Of a stretch of DNA of 6,455 nucleotides, positions 1 to 6,161 are shown one piece after another. Positions within the stretch are counted from its first letter, which is position 1. Every line of letters begins with the position of its first letter. The stretch is from Alphaproteobacteria bacterium (GTDB taxonomy: Bacteria; Pseudomonadota; Alphaproteobacteria; Caulobacterales; Caulobacteraceae), in the NCBI GenBank assembly GCA_028869395.1, contig JAGWSE010000364.1, positions 1 through 6,455 on the forward strand, read 5' to 3'. Position numbers and translations under genes: made by a program. The notes beneath the pieces were generated by a model. That model did not search any database. It was not told the origin of the DNA and saw only the letters and a program-made list of their open reading frames with translations.

Positions 1-972
1 CACCTTGGTTTCCGCGCCGCGGCCGGCCAGCGGCTCGAACGAGCCCAGCGCGGCCAGCCCGTCGCCCAGGTCCACGCCCAACGCCTCGAGCATCAGCAGC
101 ACGGCCATGGAATTCAGGCCCCAGTGCAGCCCGGTCTGCAGGATGGGGAAGTCCAGCGCCTTGCCATGGAAGCGCGCCTGGATCACCGCGTGCCCCGCCG
201 CAGCCTGGAAGTCGATGAGGCGCGCGTCGCAGGCCTCGGCCATGCCAAAGGTGCGCACCTCGGCGCCAGCCGCGAGCGCGGCGGCCTTCAGCAGGTCGAA
301 CCAGCGGTTGTCGGCGTTCAGGATGGCGATCCCGCCGGGTTCGAGGCCGTCGAAGATCTCGGCTTTGGCCTGGGCGACGCCCTCCTCGCCGTTCGGAAAG
401 TTCTCGGTGTGGACGGGGCCGACGGTGGTCACCAGCGCCGCATGAGGCCTCACCATCCGCGTGAGCGGGCGAATCTCCTCGGCGTGGTTCATGCCGATCT
501 CAAAAACCGCGCGCTCGGTGTCACGGGGCATGCGCGCCAGCGTCAGAGGCACGCCGATGTGGTTATTGTAGCTCTTCACCGAGGCGTGCCAGCGGCCGGC
601 GAGCCGGAGCCCCGCCGCGATGGCCTGGGTGACCGAGGTCTTGCCGACCGAGCCGGTGACGGCGCCGCGCCGGGCCTGGGGAGCGCGGTCGCGGGCGGCG
701 AGGCCGAGCTTTTCCAGCGCCGCGAGCGTGTCGTCGACCATGACGGCCGGACCTGCCACCGGCTTCGACGCAAGCACGCCGGCGGCGCCGGCCATCAAGG
801 CCGGCTCCACGAATTCATGGCCGTCGCGCACGCCGGCCAAAGCGACGAACAGGTCGCCGGGCTCGAGGCTGCGGGTGTCGATAGAGACGCCGGTCGCGGC
901 GAACGGCTGACCGGCGAGGTTGCCGCCGGTGGCCGCCGCGATCTCCTGGGAAGTCCAGAGCGGATCAGCCAT
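1..972 (-). CDS. murF: UDP-N-acetylmuramoyl-tripeptide--D-alanyl-D-alanine ligase, 3' end missing
   Basis: MurF is the cytoplasmic ATP-dependent ligase that adds the dipeptide D-Ala-D-Ala to UDP-MurNAc-tripeptide, the last cytoplasmic step of pentapeptide assembly. The reading frame is open from an ATG at 972 to the window edge: 324 codons of a protein usually about 450-480 residues long, so the C-terminal ligase domain is largely missing. Visible parts are the N-terminal substrate-binding domain (about 1-100, with IDTRSLEPGDLFVAL at 31-45), the P-loop TGSVGKT at 106-112, SYNNHIGVP at 134-142, the conserved EIGMNHAEE at 158-166, ILNADNRW at 217-224 and the PLAGRG segment near 314-319. The start lies inside murE and overlaps it by 8 bases (ATGGCTGA), with GGAG 7 bases upstream. 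The P-loop wording GSVGKT and the position right after murE separate it from MurE, MurC and MurD. The truncation is due to the window, not to a mutation. Confidence 0.96.
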   Translation of the reverse strand, partial: MADPLWTSQEIAAATGGNLAGQPFAATGVSIDTRSLEPGDLFVALAGVRDGHEFVEPALMAGAAGVLASKPVAGPAVMVDDTLAALEKLGLAARDRAPQARRGAVTGSVGKTSVTQAIAAGLRLAGRWHASVKSYNNHIGVPLTLARMPRDTERAVFEIGMNHAEEIRPLTRMVRPHAALVTTVGPVHTENFPNGEEGVAQAKAEIFDGLEPGGIAILNADNRWFDLLKAAALAAGAEVRTFGMAEACDARLIDFQAAAGHAVIQARFHGKALDFPILQTGLHWGLNSMAVLLMLEALGVDLGDGLAALGSFEPLAGRGAETKV

Positions 973-2422
973 GGACCAGCTCCAGGGCCGCCCGGGTCTC
1001 GACCACGTCGTCGAACGGATGGACCACGTCGCCCACCTTCTGGCCCTGCTCGTGACCCTTGCCGGCCACCACCAGGATGTCGCCCTCGCCGAGCGCCGCC
1101 GCGCCGGCGCGGATCGCCTCCCGGCGATCGCCGATCTCGCGAGCACCCCCCGACGGGGCCCCGGCCAGAACCTCCGCGCGGATCGCGGCGGGATCCTCGG
1201 AGCGCGGATTGTCGTCGGTGACGATGGCGACGTCGGCCAGCCGGGCCGCGATCTCGCCCATGATCGGACGCTTGCCGCGATCACGGTCGCCGCCCGCGCC
1301 GAACACCACGATCAGCTTGCCGCTGACGTGGGGCCGAAGCGCCCGCAGCACCGTTTCCAGGCCGTCGGGCGTGTGGGCGTAGTCGACATAGGCCTCGCCG
1401 CCGCGCGGGCCGGCGCCGACGCGCTGCAGCCGGCCGGCGGCGCCCTGCAGGGTTTCCAGCCCCGCCATGACCTCTTCGACCGAGAGCCCCGCGGCCATGC
1501 ACAGGCCGGCCGCGACGAGTGCGTTCGAGGCCTGGAAGCCGCCCGCCAGCGGCAGGCGCACGGTGCAGGCGAGGCCGTGGACGTCGAGCTTCAGGCGCTG
1601 GCCTTCCGGCAGCAGGGCACGCTCAATGAGCCGGATCCCCTGCCCCGCCTCGCCCACCGAGACGACCGTCTGGCCGGCGCACACCGCGGCGGCGGCGAAG
1701 AAGGGATAGGCGTCGGAATCGGCGTTGAGCACAGCGGTCCCGCCGCGCGGCAGGAGGGTCTCGAAGAGGCGCAGCTTGGCGGCCCGGTAGGCCTCCATCG
1801 TGGTGTGGTAGTCGAGGTGATCCTGGGTGAGGTTGAGGAATCCAGCGGCCGTCAGCTTCACGCCGTCGAGGCGGCGCTGGTCGACGCCGTGAGAGGAGGC
1901 TTCCATGGCGAAGTGCGTGACGCCCATCTGCGCGACCTTCGCCAGCAGCTCGGCGATATCGGCGGCGTCGGGGGTGGTGAGTCCGGCGGGCGTGAGCTGC
2001 TCATTGGTCCCGTCGGGGCGCGTGACGGTGAGGCCGAGCGTGCCCATGGAAGCCGAGACGCGCCCTGCCCGGGCGAACATCTGGCGGCAGAAGTTGGCCA
2101 CCGAGGTCTTGCCGTTGGTGCCGGTGACCGCCACGCAGGTCTGTGGCTGGGCGCCCCAGAAGTTCGCCGCGGCCAGCGCGTAGGCACGCCGGGGGTCGGG
2201 ACTGACGACGAGCGGGACCGACAGGCCAGGCGCCTCGCCGCCGGCGAGCACCGCGGCCGCGCCGCTCTCGACGGCCTTGGGCGCGAACTGGCGGCCGTCG
2301 ACGGTCGTGCCCGGAAGCGCCGCGAACAGGAACCCCGACTGCACCTTGCGGCTGTCGGCGGTGACGCCGGTTATCTGCGGGTCGGGGCTGACCGCGCGGC
2401 GGATGACCTCGGAAAGTTTCAT
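965..2422 (-). CDS. murE: UDP-N-acetylmuramoyl-L-alanyl-D-glutamate--2,6-diaminopimelate ligase
   Basis: MurE adds the third residue of the peptidoglycan stem peptide to UDP-MurNAc-L-Ala-D-Glu in the cytoplasm, using ATP. The 485-residue protein has the usual length and three-domain layout: N-terminal UDP-binding part (about 1-90, TADSRKV at 21-27), central ATPase domain with P-loop GTNGKTS at 101-107, TTPDA at 149-153, MEASSHGVDQRR at 173-184 and NLTQDHLDYH at 197-206, then a C-terminal domain with VDYAHTPDGLE at 346-356 and GAGGDRDRGKRP at 375-386. K216 in YRAAKLRLF fits the carbamylated lysine. The DNPR motif at 404-407 and the GKGHE segment at 454-458 are the known signature for meso-diaminopimelate rather than L-lysine, as expected for a Gram-negative bacterium. 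The ATG overlaps the ftsI stop as ATGA (2419-2422), with GGAGG 6 bases upstream. All key residues I looked for are present. Confidence 0.98.
   Translation of the reverse strand: MKLSEVIRRAVSPDPQITGVTADSRKVQSGFLFAALPGTTVDGRQFAPKAVESGAAAVLAGGEAPGLSVPLVVSPDPRRAYALAAANFWGAQPQTCVAVTGTNGKTSVANFCRQMFARAGRVSASMGTLGLTVTRPDGTNEQLTPAGLTTPDAADIAELLAKVAQMGVTHFAMEASSHGVDQRRLDGVKLTAAGFLNLTQDHLDYHTTMEAYRAAKLRLFETLLPRGGTAVLNADSDAYPFFAAAAVCAGQTVVSVGEAGQGIRLIERALLPEGQRLKLDVHGLACTVRLPLAGGFQASNALVAAGLCMAAGLSVEEVMAGLETLQGAAGRLQRVGAGPRGGEAYVDYAHTPDGLETVLRALRPHVSGKLIVVFGAGGDRDRGKRPIMGEIAARLADVAIVTDDNPRSEDPAAIRAEVLAGAPSGGAREIGDRREAIRAGAAALGEGDILVVAGKGHEQGQKVGDVVHPFDDVVETRAALELVHG
980..983 (-). promoter_or_regulatory. 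Ribosome binding site of murF, inside the end of murE
   Basis: GGAG lies 7 bases before ATG 972, within the last codons of murE. It supports the start that overlaps murE by 8 bases. Confidence 0.6.
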
Positions 2423-4170
2423 TGGCCGCCTCCGACCTCCGGCCCGGCCGCCTGCGCGGTCTGGAACGGGGTGAAGGCGGGCCGCGGCTCAATGCCCAGG
2501 AAAGGCGCGATCCGCTCGATTACGCGGCCCACGGCCGGCGCCGCCACGATGCCGCCGGTGGGATCGAGGCCGGTCTTGTCGCGCTGCGGCTCGTCCATGA
2601 GCATGAAGACGAAGTAGCGCGGCGCGCTGGTCGGGCCATCCGTCGGGAATGTCGCAGCGAAGGACGACACCTGCTTGCTGTGGGAGTAGCGGCGCAGCGA
2701 CGGCTCGAACTTGTCCCCCGTGCCGGTCTTGCCGCCCACGTTCAGGCCCGGGATGTCGGCCGAGCGTCCGGTGCCGCCGGTGACGTTGGCGCGCATCAGC
2801 TGCAGCACCTCCAGGCTCGTGCGGTTCGAGACCACCCTTGGACCGGTGACCTTGGTCCCCGGTTCCACCTTGCGGATCGTGAGGGGCACCAGGTAGCCGC
2901 CGTTCAGCAGGGCGTCGTAGCCGCGGGCGAGCGCGAGCGGCGAGACGTCGATGCCGTGGCCGAAGGAGATCGAGGCGATGGCGTCGTCGTTCCACACCTT
3001 CGGCGTCAGCGGGCGGGCGGATTCCAGGAGCTCCACGCGCGCCGGGCGCGTCAGGCCGAGCGCGTCGAAGTAGCGGCTCATCCGCGCCGGCCCGATGGCC
3101 TCGCCGAGCTTGGCCGTTCCGATATTGGAGGAATGCTGGAACACCTCGACCATGGTCAGGATCTTGTGGGTCGCCTCGTAGTCCGTGATCGTCCGGTAGC
3201 CGAGGTGGAACGGCTGACGGGCGTCGAAGGTGGACTGCGGCGTCGCCACCCCGGTGTCGAGGCCGATGGCCATGGTGAAGGCCTTGAACACCGAGCCCAT
3301 CTCGAAGACCGAGGAGGCGGCGCGGTCGAGGCGCGCGTCGGGCGAAGCCTCGCCAGCCCGGTTGGGGTTGAAGGTCGGCCAGCTCGCCAGCGCCAGGATC
3401 TCGCCGGTGTGCACATTGGTGACCAGGCCCACGGCGCCCTTCGGGTGGAACTGGTCGGCGGCCTTGCCGAGTTCGTCCTCCAGGGCGGCCTGGATGCGCA
3501 CGTCGATGGAGAGCGGGAAGGCGGCGTTGCCGACGCCGGGGTTGCGGACCTGTTCGTTGAAGGCGAGCTCGGCCCCGGCCAGGCCCTCGCCGCCGGAGTC
3601 GGTGAAGCCGATCAGGTGGGCGGCGGTGTCGTCCAGCGGATAGACCCGCTTCTCCTCCGGCTCGAAGCTGACGCCGGGCAGGCCGAGGTCGTCGATGCGA
3701 TCGCGCTGGTCGGGCGTGAGGCCGCCGATCAGGTAGGTGCGCCGGTTGGCCCTGAGCGCCCGCTCAAGCCGCTCGGGCGCGACCTGCGGCAGGGCGACGG
3801 AGAGGTCGCGCCGCGTCTCGTTCAGATCCCAGATCTCGCGCGGATCGATGTAGAGCCCGAAGTGCGGCAGGTCGACGGCCAAGAGACGGCCGTTACGGTC
3901 GACAAGGTCGGCGCGCGGCACGCCGGCCGCGGCCTCGATCCCGTCCCCCTTCAGCACGTCGGAGAACAGCGCCGCACGGGTCGCGCCGACGCCCAGGGTG
4001 GCGAAGCCCAGGATGAAGAGCGCCAGCACGAACAGGATGCGGATGCGCGTGTCGTCCTCGGCCCGGCCGGAGGCGCGGGAGCGCTCGAAGGCGTGCTCCA
4101 GCCCCCACATCCGCCGCAGGAGCCATCGGTAGACGGGCGAGCCGCCGAAGGTCTGCTCACCGAGGCTCAT
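2419..4170 (-). CDS. ftsI: Septal peptidoglycan transpeptidase FtsI (PBP3, class B PBP)
   Basis: FtsI cross-links septal peptidoglycan by DD-transpeptidation in the periplasm and is a partner of FtsW and the FtsQLB complex; it is a beta-lactam target. The protein has 583 residues, close to the E. coli length. It starts with a charged cytoplasmic segment of about 43 residues, longer than in E. coli, followed by one membrane helix at about 44-63. The PBP dimerisation (pedestal) domain begins near PRADLVDRNGR at 85-95. The transpeptidase domain carries all three active-site motifs: SVFK at 293-296 with the acylated S293, SSN at 347-349 and KTGT at 481-484. A short Pro/Gly-rich tail follows about residue 560. 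The ATG overlaps the ftsL stop (ATGA). Only a weak GGGG lies 7 bases before it, so its translation may depend on ribosomes arriving from ftsL. Position between ftsL and murE supports FtsI over PBP2 or SpoVD. Confidence 0.97.
   Translation of the reverse strand: MSLGEQTFGGSPVYRWLLRRMWGLEHAFERSRASGRAEDDTRIRILFVLALFILGFATLGVGATRAALFSDVLKGDGIEAAAGVPRADLVDRNGRLLAVDLPHFGLYIDPREIWDLNETRRDLSVALPQVAPERLERALRANRRTYLIGGLTPDQRDRIDDLGLPGVSFEPEEKRVYPLDDTAAHLIGFTDSGGEGLAGAELAFNEQVRNPGVGNAAFPLSIDVRIQAALEDELGKAADQFHPKGAVGLVTNVHTGEILALASWPTFNPNRAGEASPDARLDRAASSVFEMGSVFKAFTMAIGLDTGVATPQSTFDARQPFHLGYRTITDYEATHKILTMVEVFQHSSNIGTAKLGEAIGPARMSRYFDALGLTRPARVELLESARPLTPKVWNDDAIASISFGHGIDVSPLALARGYDALLNGGYLVPLTIRKVEPGTKVTGPRVVSNRTSLEVLQLMRANVTGGTGRSADIPGLNVGGKTGTGDKFEPSLRRYSHSKQVSSFAATFPTDGPTSAPRYFVFMLMDEPQRDKTGLDPTGGIVAAPAVGRVIERIAPFLGIEPRPAFTPFQTAQAAGPEVGGGQ
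2429..2433 (-). promoter_or_regulatory. Ribosome binding site of murE, inside the end of ftsI
   Basis: GGAGG lies 6 bases before ATG 2422, within the last codons of ftsI (which encode Gly-Gly-Gly-Gln). A second GGAGG lies a few bases further upstream. Confidence 0.7.
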
Positions 4171-4520
4171 CGCGGCGCCCCGGGCTGCGGAAGCTTGGGA
4201 ACCGGCAGCGGATGCAGCGCGGCCTCGGCGAGCTGGTCCGGCGTGATCTGCCGGCTGGGCGGCACAGGCCCCATGCCGAGGTAGGCCTCCGAGAGGCGCT
4301 GGATGCGCGCGGGCTCCTCGAGATGGGCGACCTCGGCGTTGAGCATTCGGATGCGGGCTTTCTCGGCGTTGATCTGCCGCTGGGCCGTGGCGATCTCGGC
4401 GCGTTCCTTCCCGGCGATGGTCTTGGCCAGGTAGACGCCCAGGATCAGCACCGCGAGCACTGCGAAGGCCAGCAGGTCGACCAGCCGGAAACCCCGAATC
4501 CTGCGCCCCATGAGACTCAT
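4167..4520 (-). CDS. ftsL: Cell division protein FtsL
   Basis: FtsL is a small bitopic inner-membrane protein that pairs with FtsB and FtsQ and helps activate the FtsW-FtsI septal synthase. The 117-residue product has a short basic cytoplasmic end (RRIRGFR), one hydrophobic helix at about 13-32, then a periplasmic helix rich in A/E/K/R at about 37-69 that fits the FtsL coiled coil. Next comes LGMGPVPPSRQI at 81-92, a pattern typical of alphaproteobacterial FtsL, and a proline-rich tail. Sequence conservation in this family is poor, so the call rests on size, topology and position between rsmH and ftsI. The first ATG overlaps the rsmH stop (ATGA) and has a strong GGAGGG site 7 bases upstream; a second in-frame ATG at codon 4 is less well placed. 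Its end overlaps ftsI by ATGA. Confidence 0.94.
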   Translation of the reverse strand: MSLMGRRIRGFRLVDLLAFAVLAVLILGVYLAKTIAGKERAEIATAQRQINAEKARIRMLNAEVAHLEEPARIQRLSEAYLGMGPVPPSRQITPDQLAEAALHPLPVPKLPQPGAPR

Positions 4521-5452
4521 GCCGCCGCCCTCCAGACGGGTGCGGCGGTGCGAACCGCCGCCCTCAGCTTCGCCGAGCGCGCGCGAGGATTCGCCGCCAC
4601 CTCCGCATCCGACGGCGCCTGCGCGCCGTTGAAGAGCAAGGTGAAGCTCGGCTCGGCCTCGGGAGTCCTCGGCGGCGCGTGCCGCGATCCCGAGGGCGTC
4701 CGCCCCGCCCGCGCGGCGAGGAAGGTCTTCACGATTCTATCTTCCAGCGAGTGGAACGTAACGACGCAGAGCCGGCCATCGGGCCTCAGCGTCCGCTCGG
4801 CCGCGGCAAGCCCGGCCTCCAACTCGGAGAGTTCCTCGTTGACGGCGATGCGCAGGGCCTGGAAGGCGCGGGTGGCGGGGTGAACCTTGGCGCCGCGCCG
4901 GCCGCCCAGCGCCTTCTCGATGAAGTCGGCCAGCTCCAGGGTGCGGGTGAAGGGCTGCTCGCTGCGCCTCCGGGCGATGGCGGCGGCGATGCGTCGGCTC
5001 TGCCTCTCCTCCCCATAGACGAAGAAGATGCGGGCGAGCTCGGCGGTCTCGGCGGTGTTGACGAGATCGGCGGCGGTCGGGCCCTCGGCGCCCATCCGCA
5101 TGTCCAGCGGTCCGTCGCGCAGGAAGGAAAAGCCGCGCTCGGCCTGATCGAGCTGCATGGAGGAGACGCCGAGATCGAGGGCCACGCCATCGACGGCGGC
5201 CTCGCCCGCCTCTTCCGCCATCTCCGAGAAGCGGGCCGGCACGAAGCGGAAGCGGGCGGGATCGAGACCCTTGGCGAAGCGCGCGGCGTAGGGATCGCGG
5301 TCGAAGGCGATGACGCTGGCGCCGCGCTCCAGGAACGCACGGGTATAGCCGCCGGCGCCGAAGGTGCCGTCGACGATGGTCTTGCCCGGCTCGGCCTGGA
5401 GCGCCTCCAGCACCTCGGACAGCAGGACGGGGACGTGCGGGGCCTCGGTCAC
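4517..5452 (-). CDS. rsmH: 16S rRNA (cytosine(1402)-N(4))-methyltransferase RsmH (MraW)
   Basis: RsmH uses S-adenosylmethionine to methylate N4 of C1402 in the 16S rRNA decoding centre of the small subunit. The 311-residue product has the normal length. Motifs in order: HVPVLLSE at 6-13, the SAM-binding loop DGTFGAGGYT at 28-37, FDRDP at 50-54, DLGVSSMQLDQAERGFSF at 93-110, DMRM at 117-120, HPATRAFQALRIAVNEEL at 191-208, TFHSLEDRIVK at 232-242 and the C-terminal NPRARSAKLRA at 288-298. The frame stays open upstream to about 5947, but that extension lies within mraZ in another frame. I place the start at GTG 5452 because conserved homology begins there, GGAGG sits 6 bases upstream, and the GTG overlaps the mraZ stop as GTGA. 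The end overlaps ftsL by ATGA. Confidence 0.97.
   Translation of the reverse strand: MTEAPHVPVLLSEVLEALQAEPGKTIVDGTFGAGGYTRAFLERGASVIAFDRDPYAARFAKGLDPARFRFVPARFSEMAEEAGEAAVDGVALDLGVSSMQLDQAERGFSFLRDGPLDMRMGAEGPTAADLVNTAETAELARIFFVYGEERQSRRIAAAIARRRSEQPFTRTLELADFIEKALGGRRGAKVHPATRAFQALRIAVNEELSELEAGLAAAERTLRPDGRLCVVTFHSLEDRIVKTFLAARAGRTPSGSRHAPPRTPEAEPSFTLLFNGAQAPSDAEVAANPRARSAKLRAAVRTAAPVWRAAA
4528..4533 (-). promoter_or_regulatory. Ribosome binding site of ftsL, inside the end of rsmH
   Basis: GGAGGG lies 7 bases before ATG 4520, within the last rsmH codons. It favours the first ATG over the in-frame ATG three codons later. Confidence 0.7.
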
Positions 5453-5916
5453 GCGCCGCCTCCGATCCGCGCAGCCCGCTGCTGGGCGCGCAGGCTTGCG
5501 AGGCCGGCGCGGGCCGCTTCGCGCTGGGCGGCGCGATGGGCGTCGAACGCCTCCTTCGACCAGATCTGGAACCGATCGCCCAGCCCCACGATGGTCACCC
5601 AATCGGTGAGGCCGAACATCTCGCAAAGCGTCTCGGGAAGCGTAATGCGGCCCGCCGTGTCGAACGACAGCTTGGCCATTCCGCCCAGCACCGACGTCTC
5701 GAGCGCCGTGCGCAGAGGATCGCCGAACTCGAGCTCGTCGATGACCGTCATGTAGCGGTCGAAGAAGGCCTGGCCGCCGCCCTCGATGCAGTCGGATTCG
5801 ATGGAGGGGAAGCAGAACACCCCGTCGAACGGGCCCGCCGCGAGCGCGCGGAATTCCTGCGGCACGACGATGCGCCGCTTGGCGTCCAGCTGCTTCTCGA
5901 AGGTCGAGAGGAACAT
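5449..5916 (-). CDS. mraZ: Transcriptional regulator MraZ
   Basis: MraZ is a DNA-binding protein of the SpoVT/AbrB fold, usually the first gene of the dcw cluster. In E. coli it represses its own promoter by binding TGGGN repeats spaced by 5 bases. The product has 155 residues, as usual, with two AbrB-like half-domains: one around DAKRRIVVPQEFR at 11-23 and one around DTAGRITLPETL at 86-97. A charged, helical C-terminal tail rich in A, R and Q follows about residue 120. I choose ATG 5916 (MFLSTFEKQL) because this is where the family begins and AGGGG lies 9 bases before it. A longer in-frame reading from GTG 5934 would add six residues (VQGPGE) without a ribosome site. The stop overlaps the rsmH GTG. 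A phased TGGGN array about 100 bases upstream fits autoregulation. Confidence 0.97.
   Translation of the reverse strand: MFLSTFEKQLDAKRRIVVPQEFRALAAGPFDGVFCFPSIESDCIEGGGQAFFDRYMTVIDELEFGDPLRTALETSVLGGMAKLSFDTAGRITLPETLCEMFGLTDWVTIVGLGDRFQIWSKEAFDAHRAAQREAARAGLASLRAQQRAARIGGGA
5459..5463 (-). promoter_or_regulatory. Ribosome binding site of rsmH, inside the end of mraZ
   Basis: GGAGG lies 6 bases before GTG 5452, within the last codons of mraZ (which encode Gly-Gly-Gly-Ala). It decides the GTG start against the long open extension upstream. Confidence 0.75.
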
Positions 5917-5925
5917 CTCGCCCGG

Positions 5926-5930
5926 CCCCT
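5926..5930 (-). promoter_or_regulatory. Ribosome binding site of mraZ
   Basis: AGGGG lies 9 bases before ATG 5916. It falls downstream of the alternative GTG at 5934, so it supports the shorter, family-typical start. Confidence 0.6.
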
Positions 5931-6014
5931 GCACGCGGCCGGGACATCCGACCGCATCGCTACCTGCGCCGGCGAGCGCCCCAACGCGGCCCGGTTTGGT
6001 TAGCGAATGGTGAC

Positions 6015-6059
6015 TGGGGTATCATGGGATTAATTGGGATACAATGACTCTGGATGACT
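6015..6059 (+). promoter_or_regulatory. Phased TGGGN repeats, likely MraZ operator
   Basis: The plus strand has TGGGG at 6015-6019, TGGGA at 6025-6029 and TGGGA at 6035-6039, each separated by exactly 5 bases. Two further elements in the same 10-bp phase, TGACT at 6045-6049 and TGACT at 6055-6059, are degenerate. E. coli MraZ is known to bind three TGGGN direct repeats with 5-base spacers upstream of its own gene, so three units match in sequence and spacing. The array covers the candidate -10 and transcription start, a good place for repression. The repeats read on the strand opposite to mraZ transcription. Confidence 0.75.
6046..6050. promoter_or_regulatory. GANTC (CcrM-type methylation) site at the candidate start point
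   Basis: GACTC, read as GAGTC on the other strand, is a GANTC site, the target of the CcrM adenine methyltransferase of alphaproteobacteria. It is the only one I found in the 5917-6161 gap. It falls near the predicted transcription start and overlaps the fourth phased repeat. In Caulobacter, GANTC sites in some division-gene promoters act together with GcrA. Function here is inferred from position only. Confidence 0.4.
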
Positions 6060-6083
6060 ATACCGGGCAAAAACAAAGGCCAA
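6057..6083 (-). promoter_or_regulatory. Candidate mraZ (dcw) promoter
   Basis: Minus-strand TTGGCCT (6083-6077) and GGTATAGT (6064-6057) are separated by 12 bases. This resembles the Caulobacter housekeeping sigma-73 pattern (TTGACGS, 10-14 bases, GCTANAWC), with one or two mismatches in each element. Transcription would start near 6050 and give a leader of about 130 bases before the mraZ ATG. This was found by eye, and other starts in the gap are possible. Confidence 0.35.
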
Positions 6084-6094
6084 GCAGACCTTTG
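6069..6094 (-). terminator. Candidate intrinsic terminator after the MscS-type gene
   Basis: On the minus strand, CAAAGG (6094-6089) and CCTTTG (6079-6074) form a perfect 6-bp stem around a 9-base loop, directly followed by five T (6073-6069). It lies about 70 bases after the stop of the channel gene and before mraZ, where a terminator is expected. The stem is short and half A/U, so it may be weak. It overlaps the candidate mraZ -35 element. Confidence 0.45.
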
Positions 6095-6103
6095 CGGCCA
6101 AGT

Positions 6104-6111
6104 ATGGTTAA
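6104..6111 (-). promoter_or_regulatory. CtrA-type TTAACCAT 8-mer
   Basis: The minus strand reads TTAACCAT, an 8-mer described as a CtrA-associated motif in Caulobacter besides the two-part TTAA-N7-TTAA box. Seven bases further on, the second half-site would be TGGC, so the full two-part box is absent. It lies about 20 bases upstream of the candidate -35 element. Confidence 0.35.
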
Positions 6112-6121
6112 CGGGAATTGG

Positions 6122-6130
6122 TTATCCACA
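6122..6130 (+). promoter_or_regulatory. Consensus DnaA box
   Basis: TTATCCACA matches the strong DnaA-binding consensus TTATNCACA exactly. It lies about 40 bases upstream of the candidate -35 of mraZ and about 30 bases after the stop of the channel gene. No other box of this quality is visible nearby, so it is not an origin; a role as a DnaA regulatory site is the likely reading. Confidence 0.6.
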
Positions 6131-6161
6131 GAACATACATTGAACTTGCGGGCCGCGCGGT

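Noticed and set aside
124..1221. Plus-strand open frame of 365 codons opposite murF and the end of murE
   Set aside because: It crosses two real genes in antisense, ends in a low-complexity P/R-rich stretch and has no recognisable family.
920..2617. Plus-strand open frame of 565 codons opposite murE
   Set aside because: It is antisense to a complete, motif-rich murE. Its composition is biased, with many H, G and R, and no domain pattern is visible.
2422..4284. Plus-strand open frame of 620 codons opposite ftsI
   Set aside because: It mirrors ftsI in a GC-rich gene with few A/T third positions. The product is rich in G, R, A, E and H without recognisable domains, and all conserved motifs lie on the minus strand.
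4679..5755. Plus-strand open frame of 358 codons opposite rsmH and mraZ
   Set aside because: It spans two well-supported genes in antisense and has the same biased composition as the other shadows.
6030..6033. TTAA as part of a classical CtrA box
   Set aside because: No second TTAA occurs 7 bases away on either side; it is better explained as spacer within the phased array.
6122..6130. Possible replication origin around the DnaA box
   Set aside because: Only one good box is visible, with no box cluster, no long AT-rich unwinding region and no origin-type neighbours such as dnaA, dnaN or hemE.
6151..6160. GGCCGCGCGG palindrome just after the channel stop as a terminator
   Set aside because: The self-complementary part has no loop and no T-run follows on the minus strand.
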